From: Halorhodospira sp.
Lineage (GTDB): Bacteria; Pseudomonadota; Gammaproteobacteria; Nitrococcales; Halorhodospiraceae
Reading direction: 5' to 3'
Length of the DNA: 5,163 bases
Assembly (NCBI GenBank): GCA_007127935.1
Contig: SKYL01000338.1
Coordinates: 1 to 5,163, forward strand
Part shown: one piece after another, positions 1 to 5,163 of the stretch
Layout of the letters: the number at the start of each line of letters is the position of its first letter
Position numbering within the stretch: position 1 is the first letter of the stretch
Program-made: the position numbers and the translations under genes
The notes under the pieces: model-generated
Told to the model about the DNA's origin: nothing
Databases searched by the model: none
What the model saw: the letters and a program-made list of their open reading frames with translations, nothing else

Positions 1-210
1 CGGGGATTCACCGACCGCTCACGCCCGGTGATGCGGGTGCGGGCAGCGAACGGGGCCGACGCTGCGGCCACCCTGGGCCTGACGGCGGCGCGGGAGTACG
101 CCGGGGAGTTGAAGGGGCGTTCCCGTCGTGCCCTGGCGGCCCGAGCGGACCAGACCTCGGCCACCCTACGCTCGATGCGCGACCGGGTCTCCACGAAGCC
201 GACGACATGA
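1..210 (+). CDS. C-terminal end of an unidentified protein (5' truncated by window edge)
   Basis: The frame is open from base 1 to a TGA at 208-210, giving the last 69 residues of a protein that starts before the window. A GTG at 28 could act as a start, but the open frame upstream of it makes a longer gene more likely. Nearly all codons end in G or C, as in the neighbouring genes, which supports real coding. The fragment is rich in Ala and Arg. Roughly its second half (segments such as AREYAGELKGRSRRALAARA) looks helical and strongly basic, like the C-terminal helix of many cytoplasmic enzymes. I recognise no motif and assign no function. A sugar-transfer or glycan-modifying enzyme would fit the locus, but that is only context. 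The gene ends tail-to-tail with the minus-strand propeller gene, with 5 bp between the two stop codons. Confidence 0.6.
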   Translation, partial: RGFTDRSRPVMRVRAANGADAAATLGLTAAREYAGELKGRSRRALAARADQTSATLRSMRDRVSTKPTT

Positions 211-215
211 GCGGC

Positions 216-1166
216 TCAACGGGAGCGGTGTCCATCGACGAAGGCGATGAAGCCGCCTGCTCCGTCGTCGTGCAGGTCCAGATGGTGCATGGCGCTTGCG
301 TTCCAGCCGGCCCCCGACCCGGCCAGTATCGGGCCGTCGAGTTCGGTCTCCGCGTAGTTCTCGCGGTCGATCCGATCGATGCGTACCGCGTGCACGGCGG
401 CTCCATAGAAGCGCGAACAGTCCTGCGTGAAGCGCATCCACTGGCCATCCCACGCCACGACTCGGCCAGCGGGACGGGCGAGCCGTTGGTCGTCGAGCAC
501 GACGGGACTCGACGGATGCTCGGTCCACGGACCTCCGAGTTCGTCGGCGTAGAACAAGCGGAGTTCTCCCGCCATCACCGTGGGACTCGTCTCGACGAAC
601 ATCCACCACCCGTCGGCGGCTCGGAACAGCGTGGGATCGAGCAGGACCGGCCCGACGAGCAGGTCGGCGACATGCGACCAGCGCGTCGGGAAGAGCTCCG
701 CCCGGTAGAGGCGCACCGCGCCGCTCTCCCACGTCTCCGGCACCATGTAGATCGTGCCTTCGTGCACGAAGACCTGCGGGTAGGACAGATGGAACGGCTC
801 CTGGAGCACCGGTCCGAGGTGCCGCCAGGAACGGAGGTCTGCACTGACGGACACGTCGATACGTCCCCGTCCCGTCCGCAGGTCCATAACCTCGTAGAAC
901 AGGTACCACTCGCCCTCGACGCGGAGCGCGAACGGGTCCGCCACGAAGGCGACCCGACGGTCGGGCAGGTCCCGTCTCTTCACGATCGGATTAGGCACAC
1001 TGACGGGTGGCACGAGGTCGCCCGGAGAGGGACCGTGCAGGAGCCCGATCGCCCAATCGGCGTGATCGGTGAAGCGGGGCGTGAACCGTCCGAGGACGGC
1101 CTTCACCCTTCGTTTGACGGCCTTGACCGGGACCCGAGGCGAGGGCCACCCGGCTGAAGAACCCAT
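216..1166 (-). CDS. Stand-alone beta-propeller protein, GIPC-transferase N-terminal-domain-like
   Basis: This 316-residue soluble protein resembles the N-terminal domain of the glucosamine inositolphosphorylceramide transferase 1 family, a GH43/GH32-like beta-propeller found alone or fused to other domains in bacterial glycan loci. That assignment is from memory of the family pattern. Repeated blade-like units follow a shared plan of 'acidic-P-hydrophobic ... W/Y-hydrophobic-F': ADPFA with WYLFYE (76-92), SYPQVF with IYMVPETW (128-146), LDPTLFR with WWMFVETS (176-194), RPAGRV with WMRFTQD (231-249), and a final segment near 293-311 (MHHLDLH, FIAFVDG). The basic stretch at 11-30 is not a clear signal peptide and no membrane helix is visible, so it is probably cytoplasmic. 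The catalytic role and substrate are unknown. I chose the ATG at 1166. A GTG at 1211 would add 15 residues, is preceded by a weak GGGA, and adds codons with poorer G/C third positions. The gene diverges from the Wzz-like gene. Confidence 0.82.
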   Translation of the reverse strand: MGSSAGWPSPRVPVKAVKRRVKAVLGRFTPRFTDHADWAIGLLHGPSPGDLVPPVSVPNPIVKRRDLPDRRVAFVADPFALRVEGEWYLFYEVMDLRTGRGRIDVSVSADLRSWRHLGPVLQEPFHLSYPQVFVHEGTIYMVPETWESGAVRLYRAELFPTRWSHVADLLVGPVLLDPTLFRAADGWWMFVETSPTVMAGELRLFYADELGGPWTEHPSSPVVLDDQRLARPAGRVVAWDGQWMRFTQDCSRFYGAAVHAVRIDRIDRENYAETELDGPILAGSGAGWNASAMHHLDLHDDGAGGFIAFVDGHRSR

Positions 1167-1273
1167 GAGCTGGTCGATACCCCGTCGATGTCGATCGCGG
1201 CGAGCGGTCACGAAGTCCCATCTGCCGCAAGACGGACCGTAGCAACCTGCAAGCCGTTCAGAGAGGACCGACC
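1167..1273. promoter_or_regulatory. Divergent intergenic region, presumed promoters
   Basis: This gap separates the minus-strand propeller gene from the plus-strand wzz/wzy-like pair. The plus-strand promoter must lie here or inside the propeller gene, and the propeller gene's promoter here or inside the Wzz-like gene. I find no convincing -35/-10 pair by eye. TCGAT occurs three times close together (1174, 1185, 1191), and a small imperfect palindrome (ACGG-A-CCGT) sits at 1232-1240; both may be chance. If the propeller gene starts at GTG 1211, the gap shrinks to 62 bp and the TCGAT copies become coding. Confidence 0.35.
1261..1267 (+). promoter_or_regulatory. Ribosome binding site of the Wzz-like gene
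   Basis: GAGAGGA lies 6 nt before the ATG at 1274. It is a good Shine-Dalgarno match at usual spacing and fixes that start. Confidence 0.7.
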
Positions 1274-2053
1274 ATGGACTCCGGACAGTTGGACTGGAGC
1301 GAGGCGTTCGCGGCCGTGCGTCGCGGCCGTGCGTTCATCCTGCTCAGCGCCGCGGCGGTGGCCATGGTCGCGGTCTTCGCAAGTCTGCAGGTCCCGGTCA
1401 CCGAACGGGTCACCAGCCGTCTGATCGTGTCTCCGACCACCGACGGCGAAGCCGAGTTCAACATCGCCGACACGGTCCGTGTCCTCACACAACCGGGCGT
1501 CATCGGCACACTCACTCAGATCATCGAGAACCCGCGCGGCCTGGAACAGGCAGCCGACGCGACGGGCATCTCACCGGGTGAGCTCGCGGACTACGAGGTC
1601 GTCGCCCAGGAGGTCGCCGGCTCGCTGGTCCTCGAGATCCACGTGGAGGGACCTGACCCGATGATCGCCGAGCAGCTCGCCACCGTGGTGGTCACCGACG
1701 CCACCGCACTGTTCGACGAGCTGTACCCGGTCTACGAGGTACGGGTGCTCGACCCACCGCGTCCGCTGGGCGAGCCCATCCAGCCCTCAGCGATCCAGTT
1801 CGGCGTCCTGGGCGCGCTGGTGGGAGCCGCCGGAGCGGCCTTGCTGGTGATCGGCTGGAGCCGCATGAGCACGCCATCCAGACCGCAGAACCGAGCCCAG
1901 GGGCCTGCTCGCCGCTCACCGGCGGGGATGTCCGCGACGCCCGCCGGTGAACGCCATCCCGGATCCCCCGAGGCGATGTGGCCGCAGGTCCCGCCGCCGA
2001 CGGAGCCGCCGGCCTCCCGCGACGAGCCGCTGCGGACCACCGACCGGCGATGA
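1274..2053 (+). CDS. Wzz/KpsE-type polysaccharide co-polymerase (chain-length determinant), no kinase domain
   Basis: This 259-residue protein is predicted to sit in the membrane and control polymer chain length together with the Wzy-like protein encoded next. It has the co-polymerase plan: a short cytoplasmic N-terminus, a first membrane helix at about 21-38, an extracytoplasmic domain at about 40-170, and a second helix at about 174-194. The helix is preceded by a proline-rich motif (DPPRPLGEPIQPS, 160-172) typical of the family. The segment VLEIHVEGPDPMIAEQLA (119-136) matches the usual 'beta strand, then D-P-x-x-A-x-x-L-A' pattern of Wzz domains. After the second helix comes a tail of about 65 residues rich in Pro, Arg and Ser, probably disordered. 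It has no Walker A motif and no tyrosine, so there is no fused tyrosine kinase and no usual phosphorylation cluster. The ATG at 1274 has a good ribosome binding site. The stop overlaps the start of the next gene (ATGA), implying one transcript and coupled translation. Confidence 0.85.
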   Translation: MDSGQLDWSEAFAAVRRGRAFILLSAAAVAMVAVFASLQVPVTERVTSRLIVSPTTDGEAEFNIADTVRVLTQPGVIGTLTQIIENPRGLEQAADATGISPGELADYEVVAQEVAGSLVLEIHVEGPDPMIAEQLATVVVTDATALFDELYPVYEVRVLDPPRPLGEPIQPSAIQFGVLGALVGAAGAALLVIGWSRMSTPSRPQNRAQGPARRSPAGMSATPAGERHPGSPEAMWPQVPPPTEPPASRDEPLRTTDRR

Positions 2054-3537
2054 CGACGTCGGAACGGGTCCGAGGTCTCACGGTCGGGCAGGAGCTGTTG
2101 GTCGCGGTCGGCATCGTCGTGACCGGGGTGGCCGTCGCGATCGCGCCGAGCGATCCACGACTGTTCGCCGGGCTCGTGGTCGTCGCCGGGGGCGTCTTCT
2201 GCACCCGTTACGTCGAAGTGGCCGCTGCCGGGCTGGCCTTCGTCATCGCGGGACACTTCAGCAGTGTGGCCACCAACGTCCACGGACTCCCCTCGCCCAG
2301 TGTCGGCTTGGCCGCGGCCATCGTCCTCGGCATCCTGCTACGTCCCGACACGCGCTCGTTCGTCCCGCCACCGCGCCTCGTGCTGTTGTTCGCGGGCTAC
2401 GGCCTGGTGGTGATCGCCTCGGTGCTCTGGGCCGCCCACCCCGATCGCACGTTCGAGGCCGCCGACGTGCTCGCGCGAGACATGGTGTTCGGGATCCTCG
2501 TGGCGAGCGTCGCCCGTCGCATGGACTCGTTGCGACTGACGTTGTGGGCCATCATGGCGGCCATCGGCCTCCTGGCAGCGGTCAGCGTGGTGCAGTTCTT
2601 CACGGGCAACTTCACGTCGAGCTACGGGGGACTCAGCGAAGCCGTGGTCGCCAACATCGTCATCGGTACCGACGACTGGCGGATCGTGGGTCCGTTCGGG
2701 GACCCCAACTACTACGCACAGATGTTGGCGATCGGGATCGCCGTCGGCCTCAACCGGGCGTTGCACGAACGTCGTCGCAGCCTCCGGGTCCTCGCAGCCA
2801 CGACCGTGGTGGTGAGCACCCTCGCCATGTACACGACCTTCTCGCGCGGCGGCGCCTTCACCCTCGGCGTGCTGATCGTGGCCTTCCTGCTGCTGCGGCG
2901 GCCCCGCCCCTACACGGTTGGGCTGACCTTGCTGGCCGTGCTGCTGATCGTCCCGATCCTGCCCGCGGAGTTCCGTGACCGGATATCTGCGACCGTGGAT
3001 CTGGGGAGCGGCTCCGCGGCTGCCCCTGCCGACATCGCCGTTCGTGGTCGTCTCAGCGAGGCACTGGCCGGAGCGGCCATGTTCCGGGACGCACCGCTGC
3101 TGGGTGTCGGGGTGGCCAACTACCCACCGACCTATCAGGAGTACGCGCAGGAGTTCCAGTTGGATCTGCGCCCCCAGGAGCGTTCGGCACACAGTCTGTA
3201 CGTGGAGATCGCCTCGGAGTCGGGCGTTCTCGGGATCACGGCGTTCGGCGCGCTGCTGGTCGGCGTGTTGGGCGCACTGCGACGACGCTCACGCTGGGAC
3301 CGCGACATCGCACCGCCCGCACGTGCCCTGACGGAGGGACTCGGATTGGCGCTGCTCGCATTCCTCACCAGCTCGGTGTTCCTGCACGGCGCGCATGACC
3401 GGATCTTCTGGCTCCTGACCGGGCTCGCGTTGGCACTCCCGCTCGATCGGCTGCAACGGGACGCACCGCCCGACGACATCGCGGACGACGCCCTCAGCCC
3501 GACTCGTCACCCCGTCGCACCCGCGTCCACAAGGTGA
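2050..3537 (+). CDS. O-antigen ligase/polymerase family membrane protein (Wzy-like)
   Basis: This 495-residue polytopic membrane protein has about ten or more hydrophobic segments (for example 15-32, 37-50, 55-70, 85-97, 109-128, 163-184, 222-236, 247-262, 270-282, 288-304, 393-410, 429-446, 451-465). Family signatures are clear: GPFGDPNYYAQM (214-225), TFSRGGAF (263-270), and a large extracytoplasmic loop at about 305-390. That loop carries RGRLSEAL...F (332-345), PLLGVGVANY (349-358) and AHSLYVEIASESGVLG (380-395). These are the conserved Arg, Gly and His positions of Wzy_C/WaaL-type enzymes, which join lipid-linked glycans outside the membrane. The neighbouring Wzz-like gene favours a polymerase over a ligase, but sequence alone cannot decide. 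I chose the ATG at 2050, which overlaps the upstream TGA by 4 nt. An in-frame start at 1978 would add an Ala/Pro/Arg-rich stretch lying wholly inside the Wzz-like gene. The last 44 bases overlap the convergent GT2 gene. Confidence 0.9.
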   Translation: MTTSERVRGLTVGQELLVAVGIVVTGVAVAIAPSDPRLFAGLVVVAGGVFCTRYVEVAAAGLAFVIAGHFSSVATNVHGLPSPSVGLAAAIVLGILLRPDTRSFVPPPRLVLLFAGYGLVVIASVLWAAHPDRTFEAADVLARDMVFGILVASVARRMDSLRLTLWAIMAAIGLLAAVSVVQFFTGNFTSSYGGLSEAVVANIVIGTDDWRIVGPFGDPNYYAQMLAIGIAVGLNRALHERRRSLRVLAATTVVVSTLAMYTTFSRGGAFTLGVLIVAFLLLRRPRPYTVGLTLLAVLLIVPILPAEFRDRISATVDLGSGSAAAPADIAVRGRLSEALAGAAMFRDAPLLGVGVANYPPTYQEYAQEFQLDLRPQERSAHSLYVEIASESGVLGITAFGALLVGVLGALRRRSRWDRDIAPPARALTEGLGLALLAFLTSSVFLHGAHDRIFWLLTGLALALPLDRLQRDAPPDDIADDALSPTRHPVAPASTR

Positions 3538-4666
3538 CATCGCGCCGGGTGACGTATTCCCACATCCCACGCAACGCCGCGGCATTGACCCGGCACAGGT
3601 AGTACGGGAGGTACGTCGTGGTCGAACGTCCTCCGCGCCGCTCCGACCAGGCGCCCACCGCGGCGAGGCCATAGAAGACCGCCTGGCCGGTGGCGAGCCA
3701 CCGGGCGGGTCTGCTCTGCCGGACGAGCGCCGCATTGCTGAGCGCAGCAGCGACCATGGCGATCGGGACCAACGGGCGCAACCCCTTGTGGGACACGACC
3801 TGCCAGGCGAGCAGCGGCCGGCGCCGCGCGAGAAGGGGCAACAGCCGCGCCAACGCCTGGTACCGCCCGGAGACGATACGCGCCCGGCGGGTCGCCTCGT
3901 CGTCCAGGGATGCGGAGGCTGGCTCGAGCGAGACCGCGTCATGGGCGTAGGCGATGCGCCATCCGGATATCGCCGCCTGCATGGCCATGGTGAAGTCATC
4001 GTTGACCGTCCCCGCCGGCAAGGGGCGGTAGACCTCTCGGCGCACCGCGATGATCTCACCCGCAACCCCGGTGACCGAGGCGAGGTTCGACTCCCAGCGT
4101 TTGATCGCGTCCTCGTAACGCCAGTACAGGCCCTCGGCCCGATCGAGGTCGCGATCGAGATCGTCGACGATGCGTTTGGCGCCGGTCACCACTCCGACCG
4201 AGGCATCTGCGAAGGGCGCCAACAGGCGCTGGAGCGTGTCGGGCGGGTAGAGGTTGTTCGCATCCGAGAACACCACGGTCTCACCCGTGCTTGCCGCTAC
4301 CCCACGGTCGAGTGCCGCAGCCTTCCCCAGACGTTGCGGCCGGTGCAAGACGCGCGCACCGCGGGCACGAGCGAGTTCGGCGGTTCGATCGTCGGAGCCA
4401 TCGGCGACGACGAGTACCTCGAGGCGGTCGGGCGGGTAGGTCAACTCCGCGAGGTTCTCCAGCCGCCGTTCGATGACCGCTTCCTCGTTGTAGGCCGCGA
4501 CGATCAGGCTCACCGACGGCATCCGGTCCAACGGTTCGTCGGTGGGGCGCGGTCGCAGGCGGCTCCATCCCCAGAGCAACGCCGGATAGCCCGCATAGGT
4601 GTAGGCGATCAGGCCGATCGAAGCCTTCAGGGTGGCCCGGCTCAGAGGTTCTCCACGTAGGGTCAT
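3494..4666 (-). CDS. Membrane-anchored family 2 glycosyltransferase
   Basis: This 390-residue GT-A glycosyltransferase probably transfers a sugar from a nucleotide-sugar donor on the cytoplasmic face of the membrane. A first hydrophobic helix lies at about 14-33. The GT2 domain follows from about 52: VSLIVAAYNEE (52-62), the nucleotide-binding VVADGSDDRT (86-95), and GKAAALDRGV (114-123). The metal-binding DxD-like SDANN is at 134-138, and NDDF (222-225) sits where the catalytic acid is expected. RRARIVSGRYQAL (260-272) replaces the QxxRW motif of processive synthases and is followed by QVVSHKGLRPLVP (289-301). Further hydrophobic segments lie at about 297-315 and 323-340. The pattern matches the BcsA/PgaC-like branch, in a subgroup with R-x3-G-x2-Q. 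The donor and acceptor cannot be read from sequence. The ATG at 4666 has a good ribosome binding site and overlaps the stop of the upstream GT4 gene (ATGA). Its 3' end overlaps the Wzy-like gene. Confidence 0.9.
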   Translation of the reverse strand: MTLRGEPLSRATLKASIGLIAYTYAGYPALLWGWSRLRPRPTDEPLDRMPSVSLIVAAYNEEAVIERRLENLAELTYPPDRLEVLVVADGSDDRTAELARARGARVLHRPQRLGKAAALDRGVAASTGETVVFSDANNLYPPDTLQRLLAPFADASVGVVTGAKRIVDDLDRDLDRAEGLYWRYEDAIKRWESNLASVTGVAGEIIAVRREVYRPLPAGTVNDDFTMAMQAAISGWRIAYAHDAVSLEPASASLDDEATRRARIVSGRYQALARLLPLLARRRPLLAWQVVSHKGLRPLVPIAMVAAALSNAALVRQSRPARWLATGQAVFYGLAAVGAWSERRGGRSTTTYLPYYLCRVNAAALRGMWEYVTRRDVTLWTRVRRGDESG

Positions 4667-5163
4667 ACGACGCTCCCCGTTCCCTCGAAGAGGGCAGCCA
4701 GGCGTGCCACGTTGGTCTCCAGCCGGTGGTCACGTTCGACCAACTCCCGTCCCCGCCGCGCTTGCTCCCGAGCCGGACCCGGGTTCTCGATCACCCATCG
4801 GACGGCCGCCGCGAGCGCCGCCGGATCTCCGGGCGGCACCAACTGCCCGGTCTCCCCCGGGCGGATCAGCTCCGGGATACCTGAGATGTCGGTCGCGATG
4901 GTCGGTAGGCCCGATGCCAAGGCCTCGATGAGTACCACCGGGAGGCCCTCCTTCTTTCCGGACGCCGTGATGATGCTCGGAAGCACGAACGCATGCGCTT
5001 CCTGCAGCAGTCGCGCGACCTCGTGCTCGGGCTGGGGACCGATCAGGTGAACCCGGTCCTGAAGCCCGAGCTCCGTGATCCGCGTCTGCAGTTCGTCACG
5101 GTCGGGGCCACCTCCGACGATCGATGTGGCTGGTTCGATGCCTTGGGCTCGAAGCGCTCCGAG
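4663..5163 (-). CDS. Family 4 (GT-B) glycosyltransferase, C-terminal part (5' end beyond window)
   Basis: The minus-strand frame is open from the right edge to a TGA at 4665-4663, giving the last 166 residues of a retaining GT-B glycosyltransferase. It covers the nucleotide-sugar-binding C-terminal domain: VGGGPDRDEL (16-25), DRVHLIGPQPEHEV (36-49), then FVLPS (59-63). The E-x7-E motif is formed by E72 and E80 (EGLPVVLIE), followed by ALASGLPTIATDISGIPEL (81-99) and GETGQLVPPGDPAALA (103-118). All are hallmarks of the family. A GTG at 4986 could be mistaken for a start, but conserved sequence continues upstream of it, so it is internal. The enzyme would add a sugar to the glycan being assembled in the cytoplasm; donor and linkage are unknown. 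Its stop overlaps the start of the GT2 gene by 4 nt, so the two are probably co-transcribed and translationally coupled. Confidence 0.93.
   Translation of the reverse strand, partial: LGALRAQGIEPATSIVGGGPDRDELQTRITELGLQDRVHLIGPQPEHEVARLLQEAHAFVLPSIITASGKKEGLPVVLIEALASGLPTIATDISGIPELIRPGETGQLVPPGDPAALAAAVRWVIENPGPAREQARRGRELVERDHRLETNVARLAALFEGTGSVV
4673..4678 (-). promoter_or_regulatory. Ribosome binding site of the GT2 gene
   Basis: On the minus strand, GGGGAG precedes the ATG at 4666 with a 6 nt spacer. It lies inside the end of the upstream GT4 gene and fixes the GT2 start. Confidence 0.65.

Noticed and set aside
207..1157. Plus-strand open frame of 316 codons whose ATG overlaps the stop of the left-edge gene (ATGA)
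   Set aside because: It lies antisense to the propeller gene, whose translation shows repeated family-like motifs. The plus-strand product has no recognisable motif and looks like a GC-rich shadow. The apparent coupling is a coincidence.
1978..2049. Earlier in-frame start for the Wzy-like gene
   Set aside because: It would add 24 Ala/Pro/Arg-rich residues encoded wholly within the Wzz-like gene. The ATG at 2050 in an ATGA overlap is the usual arrangement and places the first membrane helix near the N-terminus.
1947..2978. Plus-strand open frame of 343 codons overlapping the Wzz- and Wzy-like genes
   Set aside because: The product is an Arg/Gly/His-rich low-complexity sequence, typical of a shifted frame in GC-rich DNA. 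The overlapping frames encode clear membrane proteins.
3506..3538. Inverted repeat GTCACC ... GGTGAC at the convergent junction as a terminator
   Set aside because: The arms are only 6 bp with a 21 nt loop and no T-run follows. It lies mostly in coding sequence of both genes.
3788..4660. Plus-strand open frame of 290 codons opposite the GT2 gene
   Set aside because: It is antisense to a clear glycosyltransferase with all family motifs, and its own product is unrecognisable.

Overview
This window is a stretch of an extracellular polysaccharide (capsule/EPS or O-antigen-like) biosynthesis locus. The DNA is strongly GC-rich, codon third positions are almost all G or C, and genes are tightly packed. 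That fits a high-GC bacterium. I favour an actinobacterium, because the chain-length protein lacks a kinase domain and the codon usage fits, but nothing here fixes the taxon.

Layout from left to right: (1) the 3' end of a plus-strand gene of unknown function, cut by the window edge (1-210). (2) A minus-strand gene (about 216-1166) for a stand-alone beta-propeller-like protein resembling the N-terminal domain of the glucosamine inositolphosphorylceramide transferase 1 family. (3) A divergent intergenic region of about 107 bp. (4) A plus-strand pair: a Wzz-type polysaccharide co-polymerase (1274-2053) and an O-antigen ligase/polymerase-type membrane protein (2050-3537), sharing an ATGA overlap. 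(5) A minus-strand pair transcribed toward them: a GT4-type glycosyltransferase entering from the right edge (4663 to beyond 5163) and a membrane-anchored GT2 glycosyltransferase (3494-4666), also joined by an ATGA overlap. The 3' ends of the polymerase and GT2 genes overlap by 44 bp on opposite strands.

The likely division of labour is as follows. The GT4 and GT2 enzymes add sugars to a lipid-linked repeat unit or polymer on the cytoplasmic side. The Wzy-like protein polymerises or ligates the exported units. The Wzz-like protein sets chain length. The propeller protein may modify or bind the glycan, but its role is unknown. No flippase, priming phosphoglycosyltransferase or nucleotide-sugar enzyme lies within the window. 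I saw no RNA gene, CRISPR array, insertion sequence or convincing terminator. I see no clear sign of a wholly new system; the propeller gene is the least explained part.
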